A stretch of DNA of 8,279 nt, taken from NCBI GenBank assembly GCA_007132255.1, contig SLOZ01000136.1, positions 1 to 8,279 on the forward strand, read 5' to 3'. The notes under the pieces were generated by a model. The model had not been told where the DNA came from and ran no database searches. It saw only the letters and a list, made by a program, of their open reading frames with translations. The stretch is from Limnochordia bacterium. Its GTDB lineage: Bacteria > Bacillota > Limnochordia > Darwinibacteriales > B1SED10-159. The translations under genes were made by a program, and so were the position numbers. Below, in pieces: positions 1 to 6,321 of the stretch (positions are counted from its first letter, which is position 1; each line of letters starts with the position of its first letter).

Positions 1-292
1 CCGCTTCGGCTGCTGCTTGCGCCATCTTCGCCAGGACCTCGATAGCGCGATAACGAACAGACGCTTGCTGATGCTCGAGCAGCGGTATAACGCGCCCTAC
101 TACCTCGCCCCCTAGCTCGGCCAATTCCTCAACAGCATGGTTCGCAGCGATCCAATTTGTATCCTGAAGATCGCTTAACAGCCGTTCGACTTGGTCTGGA
201 ACCACCGCCTTTGCCTGCACGGTCGGCCCTTGCATGCCAATAACGACCAAAATTCCCAACATAAAAATGATATATAGTAGTCCGCGGCGCAT
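1..292 (-). CDS. Secreted HEAT-repeat-like protein, N-terminal part only
   Basis: This gene is cut by the left edge of the window; 97 codons are visible. It starts at ATG 292 behind a GGTGAGG-like ribosome binding site. The first 25 or so residues form a signal peptide: MRRG, then a hydrophobic run (LLYIIFMLGILVVIGM), then a VQA-KA stretch that could be the cleavage site. After it come about 70 residues of amphipathic helices with the pattern of HEAT or Armadillo-like repeats (AANHAVEELAELGGEVVGRVIPLLEHQ, then SVRYRAIEVLAKMA). Such repeats are usually protein-binding scaffolds, so a surface or extracytoplasmic binding role is likely but inferred. It follows the sugar kinase gene after 222 bases and may not share its operon. 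I am confident it is a real gene; the repeat assignment rests on two visible helical pairs. Confidence 0.75.
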   Translation of the reverse strand, partial: MRRGLLYIIFMLGILVVIGMQGPTVQAKAVVPDQVERLLSDLQDTNWIAANHAVEELAELGGEVVGRVIPLLEHQQASVRYRAIEVLAKMAQAAAEA

Positions 293-321
293 TCGCCTCA
301 CCCCATTTAAAAAACTAACCA

Positions 322-333
322 AGCAGGCCTGCT
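322..333 (-). terminator. Weak palindrome followed by a T-run, possible terminator
   Basis: A perfect 12-base palindrome (AGCAGGCCTGCT) lies downstream of the sugar kinase gene. On the minus strand it is followed seven bases later by six T (309-314). As a hairpin it gives only four base pairs around a GGCC loop, so it is a poor intrinsic terminator. The core CAGGCCTGC also occurs at 427-435. The rest of 293-514 shows no gene or recognised RNA. If this is a terminator, it separates the kinase operon from the HEAT-like gene. Confidence 0.22.
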
Positions 334-514
334 GCGTGGATGCAGTCCCCGGCCGAATCTGGTGCTTCCCGGTCCCACACGCGTCTGCGGCAAAGCTTGG
401 TGCGTCCTTGCTGCATCCTATGGAAACAGGCCTGCAAGTTCTCAGCGTCTAGTACAATTAGCTGCGATCGTAGTCCTGAAGCGGTACCTTTGATCGTCTG
501 AACAACAAGTCCAG

Positions 515-1630
515 TTACATGGAGGGCACCCAGATACCTTCTGGTTGCTGCTGGTGCCAATCCGCCATAATCACTCCGGTAGCCCGTAAGGGCCAATCTC
601 CCTGCATGCGCTGGAGAACCACCTCTAAGCTTGGTATGCCCTCGGTAGCACTAACAACCTCTACACAAAACGCGGCTACAGCCGCAGCCAGTGCGGCTCC
701 GGCCGCTGGCGCCATCCCTTCATGGATCGCCGTTAACAAGCCCGCTATGGCCGTATCGCCTGCGCCAGTGGCGCCCCGATTCTCCACGCTGTAGCAGGGC
801 ATCAAACCACAAAAACCGGCCCACGGACGTAGATTCGCATACTCGTGGTTTGCCAAGATCTCGAGGTCCCCGGAGAGGAACAGACCATGCTCTCCCAACT
901 TAATCCCCACCAAGCCAGCTCCCCACTGGTGCAAACGTTTCGCCCAACGTTGAAGATCCGCAATGGCCAGAGTTTCTGGAACCGGTTCCTTCAACATCAC
1001 CATCAGTTCATCAAAGCTCGGCAGGAAAATATCCGTCACAGGAAGGACCCGCTGCAGCCAGACCGTCCAATCGGCGGCCGCCGCCTCCGACTTGGGATCC
1101 GGGTAGGCCGTATCCAAACTTGTCACAATACCCCTATCTTGCAGTTTTCGAAACATGGTCTCCAAGTTATGACCACCGTCGCTGTAGATGCTGTGCATCA
1201 GCGGCGGATAGCCAAAATGGAAGATGACCACGTCCTCCAACCGTTCATAGGGCACATCGGACCACTGAAACGTCCCGTTAGGCCCAGGGTAATGGATAAA
1301 CATTCGATCGGCATCCGGGGGCGAAATGACCAGAGCATACGACGACGCCATTTCCGTCACCCGCTGAATCAGCATCCGCTCCGGTGGATGCACGGTCTCT
1401 AACACTGACATGGTCAGATCACCAATGACATCGGATCCGACTTTACCTATGACAATGGGATTCATCCCCAAACGAGCTAGGGCGCCGCCGGTATTGGACA
1501 TCGCCCCACCCGTCGTCACCTGCATTCCTTCAGCATGCACCATTTTCCCCGGCTGCAGTGAACTGATGGAACCCTGCGTCCAGTGCGGAATGAGATCAAT
1601 GCAGACATGTCCTGCCGCCGCAATCGTCAT
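515..1630 (-). CDS. PfkB-family carbohydrate kinase
   Basis: A 371-residue kinase of the ribokinase/PfkB family, which transfers phosphate from ATP to a sugar or sugar phosphate in the cytoplasm. The N-terminal strand AGHVCIDLIP carries the substrate-side Asp (D12). The family's GG pair follows at 41-42 (TTGGAMSNTGGALARLG). The C-terminal signature GATGAGD at 286-292 supplies the anion hole and the catalytic base D292. It is longer than most PfkB enzymes (about 300-330 residues); the extra length includes a segment around 255-283 before the signature and a tail after residue 345. The ATG is preceded by an AAAGGG-type binding site. It sits 20 bases behind the aldolase gene and is surely co-transcribed. 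Kinase plus class II aldolase suggests phosphorylation of a ketose phosphate to a bisphosphate before cleavage (inference). An IolC-like role in inositol breakdown is possible, but no other inositol gene is visible. Confidence 0.92.
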   Translation of the reverse strand: MTIAAAGHVCIDLIPHWTQGSISSLQPGKMVHAEGMQVTTGGAMSNTGGALARLGMNPIVIGKVGSDVIGDLTMSVLETVHPPERMLIQRVTEMASSYALVISPPDADRMFIHYPGPNGTFQWSDVPYERLEDVVIFHFGYPPLMHSIYSDGGHNLETMFRKLQDRGIVTSLDTAYPDPKSEAAAADWTVWLQRVLPVTDIFLPSFDELMVMLKEPVPETLAIADLQRWAKRLHQWGAGLVGIKLGEHGLFLSGDLEILANHEYANLRPWAGFCGLMPCYSVENRGATGAGDTAIAGLLTAIHEGMAPAAGAALAAAVAAFCVEVVSATEGIPSLEVVLQRMQGDWPLRATGVIMADWHQQQPEGIWVPSM

Positions 1631-1650
1631 ATTGACACCCTTTCTGTAGC

Positions 1651-2508
1651 CTACTGCATCGGCTTAGTGCCGAACACGCTGATTTGGCGTTTGGTATTGA
1701 CCGTAATCGCTTTGCGACCCACGGCAGTTACATCAGGATAGGTCATCGGCCGTCCCTGCGCCAATGCCTCCTTGACGGCATCCACAGCGACCAGAGCATT
1801 CTCTGTGTAAAAGTTAACCTTGTTGATTCCGCGAGCAACCGCGGCTTGAAAGTCGGCAGCGGTTAAACCCGAGCCGCCGTGGAGCACCAGCGGTACACTG
1901 GTATTTTGGCGAATAGCTTCTAAGCGGTGCAGATCCAACTCCGGTGTCTGTCGGTAAGGTCCATGCACCGTGCCGACTGCCACTGCCAGAGCGTCCACTT
2001 GCGTGAGCTCGACAAATTCCGCGGCCTGGGCAGGATCGGTGTATTTGCCTATATCCACTTCACTACCGCCTTCGAAATCCCCTTCACCGCCGGCCACGTG
2101 TCCTAACTCGGCTTCAATACTAATCCCCGCCATATGGGCTAGATCCGCCAATTCGCGAGTTTGAGCAACATTGTCCGCCCATTCCAGCGTCGAGCCATCG
2201 AACATCACCGACGAGAAGCCCCAATGCATGGCCTTAACCAAGGTTTCCTTCTTGGTTCCGTGATCCAAGTGCAGTACGACAGGTACCGGTGACAGAGCTA
2301 TCCGTTGGTGAAGATACGGCACGAATCGCTCCAAATCCAAATAGCGGAAATGCACCTCGGCGACACTGAGAATAACCGGCGTGCCCTCTTCCTCGGCCGC
2401 TGCCAAAACACCTTCCACAAAATCATGATTCGTTACATTGAAGCTGCCCACGGCATAACGCTGTGGTACAGCGGGTTCCAACACATCACGGAGAGTTACT
2501 AATGGCAA
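1651..2508 (-). CDS. Class II ketose-bisphosphate aldolase (GatY/KbaY/Fba type)
   Basis: A 285-residue zinc aldolase that reversibly splits a ketose 1,6-bisphosphate, or a related phosphorylated sugar, into glycerone phosphate and an aldehyde. The catalytic Asp and first zinc ligand are in LHLDHG (D82, H83). The other zinc ligands are H182 in GTVHGPY and H210 in LVLHGGSG. The phosphate-binding residues follow in GGSG and KVNFYTE (about 211-236), and the family motif SIEAELGHVAGGE lies at 130-142. Length and residue numbers match tagatose- and fructose-bisphosphate aldolases of the short GatY/KbaY class. The frame stays open to 2814, but the extension overlaps the PHP gene and has no similarity to aldolases. 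I choose TTG at 2508, seven bases after a perfect AGGAGG. IolJ-type aldolases are close relatives, so fructose, tagatose and inositol-derived substrates cannot be told apart here. Confidence 0.94.
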   Translation of the reverse strand: MPLVTLRDVLEPAVPQRYAVGSFNVTNHDFVEGVLAAAEEEGTPVILSVAEVHFRYLDLERFVPYLHQRIALSPVPVVLHLDHGTKKETLVKAMHWGFSSVMFDGSTLEWADNVAQTRELADLAHMAGISIEAELGHVAGGEGDFEGGSEVDIGKYTDPAQAAEFVELTQVDALAVAVGTVHGPYRQTPELDLHRLEAIRQNTSVPLVLHGGSGLTAADFQAAVARGINKVNFYTENALVAVDAVKEALAQGRPMTYPDVTAVGRKAITVNTKRQISVFGTKPMQ

Positions 2509-2515
2509 ACTACAT

Positions 2516-2521
2516 CCTCCT
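2516..2521 (-). promoter_or_regulatory. Ribosome binding site that fixes the TTG start of the aldolase
   Basis: AGGAGG on the minus strand stands seven bases before TTG 2508. No ATG or GTG in the same frame lies nearby, so this site decides the start. The 103-base gap between the PHP stop and this start contains no hairpin with a T-run, which supports read-through from the genes upstream. Confidence 0.85.
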
Positions 2522-2611
2522 CTTGTGGCAGCCTCTTGTATCTGCTGCGTCCTTACGCATCTTAGTTTCGTGACATCCTCGTCAAATACCTGCAGAATCG
2601 ACTTGCGACGG

Positions 2612-3514
2612 CTATGCGAAAAAGATCGGGTTCGTCCAAGCCGTGCGCCCCTTGGAGTCCACGCATTCGGCGCGCACAAAGGTCTCTGAGCCTCTGCGGC
2701 GGTAGACCGCCTCGGTAATGCGCTGACCCGGCTCCGCGTGGAAACTGCGGCCGCGCCCCTCATAGGCAACAAAATGGATAGAGCGCACGGGCGAGCATTG
2801 AACCGAGAGCTCATCGTCCTTCACAGCCCACTCGAGAATCTCTGGACCCGACGAGGAGTAGAAATGCCCCTGCCGAAGAGCGGCTAGAATCGACGCCGTT
2901 GTCAAGTGGTCACTGCGCACCATGACCCAACCACCCAGAGAGTCTCCCTCCATGCTGTGGCTGTCGTCTACCGCCGTACCCCAAAGCCGCCGGCCGCGCC
3001 GCAGAAAACTATCCCAATACAAAACGGCCAGTCCTGTACGGTTTTCGTGCTCACAGCCGTGATTATAGATCTCAAATAGAGAAAAACCCTGCAGTTCTTC
3101 AATGTCGGCAAACTCCCGACGCGACCAGACCGGATGGCAGTACATGGTCAAACCCTGTTCTGCATTGAGCGCATCTACTAGATGCTGAGCCCCGTTGGCC
3201 TTGGCGGCTGACAGTGTAAAAGCCTGACCGTGTTTGTCTTTCCAAGAAGCGTCGCCCAAGGCTACCAAATGATGGGTACCCACTTCCGGGTCCATGTCAC
3301 CCTCGATGCCTGGCAGAATCAGAAAATTGTCCTTATGTAAATCCTCATGATACCCAAACCTACGATGATCGGTGATGGCCAAAAAATCCCAGCCTGCATT
3401 GCGATAGTGCTCAGCCATGGCGGCTGGATCCGCGCGGCCATCCGATACGGTGGTGTGACTGTGCAGATTCCCTTTCCACCATTGTTTACCCACAGAACTC
3501 AGTGCAAATTCCAT
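2612..3514 (-). CDS. PHP-domain metallohydrolase (CehA/McbA-like)
   Basis: A 300-residue cytoplasmic hydrolase of the PHP superfamily, whose members cleave phosphoesters and some other esters using two or three metal ions. The metal-binding motifs appear in order: NLHSHTTVSDG (H18, H20, D25), AITDH (D49, H50), GIEG (E71), THH (H81, H82), CHP (H127), YNHG (H152) and VDDSH (D184, H186). The residues after about 235 form a small beta-rich tail of unknown use. I choose ATG 3514 because AAGGAGG ends six bases before it. An in-frame ATG at 3562 overlaps the transporter stop as ATGA, which would give a 316-residue form, but it lacks a good binding site. It lies 44 bases after the transporter gene. 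The context suggests dephosphorylation or ester cleavage of the imported compound; the substrate is unknown. Confidence 0.88.
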   Translation of the reverse strand: MEFALSSVGKQWWKGNLHSHTTVSDGRADPAAMAEHYRNAGWDFLAITDHRRFGYHEDLHKDNFLILPGIEGDMDPEVGTHHLVALGDASWKDKHGQAFTLSAAKANGAQHLVDALNAEQGLTMYCHPVWSRREFADIEELQGFSLFEIYNHGCEHENRTGLAVLYWDSFLRRGRRLWGTAVDDSHSMEGDSLGGWVMVRSDHLTTASILAALRQGHFYSSSGPEILEWAVKDDELSVQCSPVRSIHFVAYEGRGRSFHAEPGQRITEAVYRRRGSETFVRAECVDSKGRTAWTNPIFFA

Positions 3515-3520
3515 CAGCAT

Positions 3521-3527
3521 CCTCCTT
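3521..3527 (-). promoter_or_regulatory. Ribosome binding site of the PHP gene
   Basis: AAGGAGG on the minus strand is followed directly by ATGCTGATG. The first ATG (3520) is too close to be used, so the second (3514) is the best start. This argues against the upstream ATGA-overlap start at 3562. Confidence 0.75.
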
Positions 3528-3558
3528 AAGGCTAACGTCCCACCAAACCCTTTCGGCC

Positions 3559-4806
3559 TCATGGCTCATCGGTGGTCAGATCATTGTTGATCCACAGCGA
3601 CAACCATCCGAGGCAGAACAATAGACTCCAAGTTCCAACCACGGCCGGCCAGCCAAACCGCGAGGCAACCACGCCTGTCACCAAAGCCATGAACCCAGCT
3701 CCGACATACGATGAAAAATCTAGGAACCCTGCCAGCGTTGAAGCTTTGCCTCTTCGTCCAAAAGCCATGGGAATGGAAGACAGCAGCAGCACATTGGTGC
3801 CATTAATCAACGCCGCACACAGGCCGAGAAATAGACTGAGCCGCAGCGGTCCGCCACCAAACCCAAAAGCCGTACCAGCAGCCGCTGCCGCCCCAGCCAT
3901 GAACAGCCAAAGTAACGTGCGTCGCTCATCGCTCCCAAACACTTGCAGCAGATAACTGGCTCCTAGAACACCCAAAAAACCCATACTGGGGATAAACAGG
4001 GAAAACGCTGCCGCCCGTCCGATCCCCAACTCAAACGATTGCACCAGCATAATGGGTACCCACATGTTAATGCCATCCTTGATCATACCCTGAAACATGG
4101 TGGTTACAGCCAATAAGGCTAACGGCTTCTGCAGCAGGAACCGCTTGGTGTCGGCCCACATTGTCTTCGGTGCCGTATTGGCTGGCCGCAGCCCTGCTCC
4201 CGTGTCAAAAACCTCTGCCAAACCGACATCCTTGGGATGGTTTGGAATCCGAATGTACCAGAGCACAGCTAGAAGCGCCAAATACATGGCGGGAATCCAA
4301 AAGACCCAAGCGTAGTGCGAAGTCATCTGCAGAATCTGGCCCGACACACCCCAACTGACCAAGGCACCCACCACAAAGGATGTTCCCAAGATAGCTGAAA
4401 GTTTGGCTCGCTGTCCCGGCAGTGACCACATCGAAGCCGTCCGCACAATAGGACCCCAACCCATGGATTGAAAAATCCCATTGGCACCCCATAACAGCAT
4501 CATAAGGCCCAAGCTGGATACCATGCCAAACGCACCATTTAGCAGCGCCGTTCCCAGAAGGCCTAGAGCAACAAACAAACGACTGGCAATTCGATCGCCA
4601 AGCGTACCGTTGACCAACTGCCCGACAGCATACACCCAAAAGAAAACACTGCCGATCCAGCCCACCTGGACAGCACTGAACCCCAGCGTCTCCTGGATGG
4701 CTGGCAGAGCAATGGCCAAGTTCACCCGACCCAGATAAAACGAAGCATAGGCTAACCACAGCATGGAGAAAATCCGCCGCTGCCAGCCCCTAACATCCTG
4801 AACCAT
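3559..4806 (-). CDS. MFS transporter of the organophosphate:phosphate antiporter (GlpT/UhpT-like) type
   Basis: A 415-residue membrane carrier with about twelve hydrophobic segments and a polar central loop at about 187-225. Members of the OPA family exchange glycerol 3-phosphate, hexose phosphates or phosphoglycerate for inorganic phosphate. Helix 1 has SFYLGRVNLAIALP, where R27 matches the first phosphate-binding Arg of GlpT (R45). The OPA-like stretch FQSMGWGPIVRTASMW is at 112-127, and a typical MFS loop GTLGDR at 67-72. In the seventh segment, IKDGINMWVP aligns without gaps to the GlpT stretch LRYGILDWSP, which puts K243 where GlpT has its second essential Arg (R269). GlpT H165 appears to align with F144. 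A different anionic substrate is therefore possible. ATG 4806 follows GAGGAG by seven bases. It is the first gene of the four-gene block and follows a long leader. The GlpT comparison is from memory. Confidence 0.88.
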   Translation of the reverse strand: MVQDVRGWQRRIFSMLWLAYASFYLGRVNLAIALPAIQETLGFSAVQVGWIGSVFFWVYAVGQLVNGTLGDRIASRLFVALGLLGTALLNGAFGMVSSLGLMMLLWGANGIFQSMGWGPIVRTASMWSLPGQRAKLSAILGTSFVVGALVSWGVSGQILQMTSHYAWVFWIPAMYLALLAVLWYIRIPNHPKDVGLAEVFDTGAGLRPANTAPKTMWADTKRFLLQKPLALLAVTTMFQGMIKDGINMWVPIMLVQSFELGIGRAAAFSLFIPSMGFLGVLGASYLLQVFGSDERRTLLWLFMAGAAAAAGTAFGFGGGPLRLSLFLGLCAALINGTNVLLLSSIPMAFGRRGKASTLAGFLDFSSYVGAGFMALVTGVVASRFGWPAVVGTWSLLFCLGWLSLWINNDLTTDEP

Positions 4807-4821
4807 ATGTCAACTCCTCAC

Positions 4822-4858
4822 GGCAGGCATCATCTGCCTTGCGCTGCGCAAAAGCGCT
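4822..4858 (-). promoter_or_regulatory. Two small hairpins directly upstream of the transporter's ribosome binding site
   Basis: GGCAG (4822-4826) pairs with CTGCC (4834-4838) around a seven-base loop; a shifted AGGCA/TGCCT pairing at 4825-4839 is also possible. Next to it, GCGCT (4841-4845) pairs with AGCGC (4853-4857), or GCGC with GCGC around an AAAA loop. The first hairpin ends a few bases before the GAGGAG of the transporter gene. It could affect translation start or transcript stability. No T-run follows, so it is not an intrinsic terminator. Confidence 0.35.
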
Positions 4859-4925
4859 ATAGGCCCTTGTAGATTAGAGACAGCATAGCAGATAACTGAC
4901 TTCCGTAATCCTCGTTATGGTTTCC

Positions 4926-5034
4926 GCGGCGCTATCCAGCAGTCCTGCATGCCTTTCTTAGTTCTCCGAAATTCTATTCGCTTTGGGCACAATTTCACGA
5001 GGTCCGCGTGAACCCTCATCAGCCGGAGCGCCAC
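4926..5034 (-). ncRNA. Candidate structured RNA element in the transporter leader
   Basis: Read on the minus strand, several helices can form in a nested order. An outer helix pairs GTGGCGCT (5034-5027) with AGCGCCGC (4933-4926). A second pairs CTCCGG (5028-5023) with TCGGAG (4969-4964), sharing two bases with the first. A third pairs GAAATT (4996-4991) with AATTTC. A local hairpin TTCACG/CGTGAA (5012-5007 with 4999-4994) competes with the third. The sequence CTGATGA (5022-5016) sits between the second helix and the local hairpin, recalling a hammerhead ribozyme core, but the GAAA block is preceded by three extra bases. The class is unknown, and whether it folds or is transcribed is inference. 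Confidence 0.3.
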
Positions 5035-5103
5035 GAATGCCCTCCACTTGTGCAGCGAAGCTGCGAGTCATCATTCTTTCAACCCGAGGCCCGGGGAATC
5101 TCG

Positions 5104-5121
5104 TTAATTGCCTTAATTGCC
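5104..5121. repeat. Tandem 9-base direct repeat
   Basis: TTAATTGCC occurs twice without a spacer. Each unit contains the palindromic core TTAA/AATT. It lies in the leader between the GDPD and transporter genes, about 300 bases before the transporter start. It could be a regulator binding site with one-turn (9-base) spacing, or chance. Confidence 0.5.
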
Positions 5122-5267
5122 AACGTCCTGGAATCCGCAGCGCAGGAGGGGCAATGGGACCAAACCTATTGTGCGAGCATCCAAATGGCGGTCACAACGC
5201 CCCAAAAGCAGCCATTCCTTCCGGACTCCAGGCTTGTAGGTGTTTGAGTGAAGGCGGTTTGCGGCGG

Positions 5268-6263
5268 CTACCGATACCCTTCCTGCCGCAAGAGCTCCAG
5301 CGCGATATCTGGAAAATCCACAAAGACTCCGTCAACACCGTACTCGAAGAAAAACCGCCGCAGTTCCATGTCCAAGGAATCTGCATACACCGGCAGATCA
5401 TCAGCGCGAAATGTATACGGATGGACCACCAAACCCCGGGCTTGGGCGCCGTGCACCACGAACAATTCATCCACGGGATTTCCACTGGCATCTTCGATTA
5501 AACGTTTGGAGGGACCAATACCATCGGCATAGGAAGCAATCTCGTCCAAACCTGCCGGTGTAACCATGGGCAGAAACGTGCGATGGGCAGCGATTAACTG
5601 AACGAGAGGCAGTTCGCTTCCGAGCTCATGGCGCATTCGGCGGAGACTTGAAGGCTCGAAGGACTGCACCCACACGTTGGCATCGGCGCCCTCGTAGCCA
5701 TGGGTAGACAGCACCTCCAGCAGAGCTTCCTCCATGAAAAGACCCTGTTGACGATGCCATTCAGCGAACTTCGTTTCTGGATAGATCCCGACGCTGCGCC
5801 CCGTACTCCTATTCAAACCCTGCGTTAACAGGATAATCTCTTCGAGGGTCGGTATGCTGAACAGATGTATGTCGCTGGGAAACCGATCCGGGTACACGGC
5901 AGCGCCAGCCCGCGTGCGTTCGCGCACAGTTAGATCCTTTAACTCTGCTAACGTGAAGTCTGCCACATAGTGCATGCCGTCCGGGCGCGAACGTCCCGGA
6001 AACACCTGCGCCACATTGGTCGTAGCATCCAACGTCTGATCGTGCATGGCCACCAAAACACCGTCTTTGCTCATCATCAGGTCAGGTTCTAGGTAATCGG
6101 CACCCTGGGCGTGAGCGTATGCATACCCCGCCAGTGTATGCTCTGGTAGATACCCAGAAGCACCCCGATGGGCCACGATCACCTTGCCATGAGCAGTCGC
6201 TCCCAACGCCAGCAGCAGGATACTCCCTACCAAAATCCAAGCCAGCCATTGTCGCAATCTCAT
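5268..6263 (-). CDS. Secreted glycerophosphodiester phosphodiesterase (GDPD)
   Basis: A 331-residue enzyme of the GlpQ/UgpQ family, which hydrolyses glycerophosphodiesters to glycerol 3-phosphate and an alcohol using a divalent metal. A signal peptide spans about residues 1-25 (MRLR, hydrophobic core, ATAHG). The catalytic motif IVAHRGASGYLPEHT follows at once (H32, R33, E41). Metal ligands are in YLEPDL (E59, D61), and the second catalytic His in MHD (H74). E163 and K165 in YPETK and the C-terminal DGVFVDFPD complete the TIM-barrel family pattern. The long insertion at about 80-155 resembles the periplasmic GlpQ class. The frame is open to 6422, but I choose ATG 6263 because AGGAGGGG precedes it and a signal peptide starts there. 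It lies 58 bases after the M23 gene and is probably co-transcribed with it. Its product would fit uptake by the OPA carrier downstream. Confidence 0.93.
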   Translation of the reverse strand: MRLRQWLAWILVGSILLLALGATAHGKVIVAHRGASGYLPEHTLAGYAYAHAQGADYLEPDLMMSKDGVLVAMHDQTLDATTNVAQVFPGRSRPDGMHYVADFTLAELKDLTVRERTRAGAAVYPDRFPSDIHLFSIPTLEEIILLTQGLNRSTGRSVGIYPETKFAEWHRQQGLFMEEALLEVLSTHGYEGADANVWVQSFEPSSLRRMRHELGSELPLVQLIAAHRTFLPMVTPAGLDEIASYADGIGPSKRLIEDASGNPVDELFVVHGAQARGLVVHPYTFRADDLPVYADSLDMELRRFFFEYGVDGVFVDFPDIALELLRQEGYR

Positions 6264-6321
6264 CAAAGCCCCTCCTTCTCCTGCATTACAAGCACTCCAA
6301 CCAACACCGCTTCTGCCAAGA

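Larger units (their letters stand above)
4807..5267. other. 461-base non-coding leader/intergenic region rich in inverted repeats
   Basis: No gene is evident between the GDPD stop and the transporter start. The stretch holds, in minus-strand order: a tandem 9-base repeat (5104-5121), a hairpin GCAGC-TTC-GCTGC near 5050-5070, a set of nested helices at 4926-5034, and two hairpins just before the transporter's ribosome binding site (4822-4858). I find no T-run terminator for the GDPD gene and no convincing sigma-A promoter; the best -10 look-alikes (TATGCT and TAGAAT on the minus strand) lack a good -35. The density of paired segments suggests a long 5' untranslated RNA with a control function, but it matches no riboswitch class I recognise. 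Confidence 0.6.

Noticed and set aside
455..500. T-box riboswitch signature (GGTACCGC on the minus strand)
   Set aside because: Only part of the T-box consensus is present, with no specifier stem or terminator around it, and it lies downstream of the kinase gene in front of a HEAT-like gene.
1652..2814. Full-length 387-residue aldolase frame
   Set aside because: The first 102 codons overlap the PHP gene, have a low-complexity Arg-rich composition, and are replaced by a TTG start with a perfect ribosome binding site.
4205..4759. Long 184-residue minus-strand frame inside the transporter gene
   Set aside because: It is an off-frame reading of the transporter, whose frame shows clear membrane segments and OPA motifs.
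4964..5028. True hammerhead ribozyme
   Set aside because: CTGATGA and three helices are in the right order, but three extra bases precede GAAA and a stable TTCACG/CGTGAA hairpin competes. Kept only as a structured-RNA candidate.
5008..5247. Plus-strand open frame of 79 codons with a GTG start and a GAGG a few bases before it, wholly inside the intergenic region
   Set aside because: No recognisable domain, a weak start, opposite strand to every other gene, and it lies across the inverted-repeat leader. A longer TTG frame in another phase covers the same bases, so open frames here are not informative.
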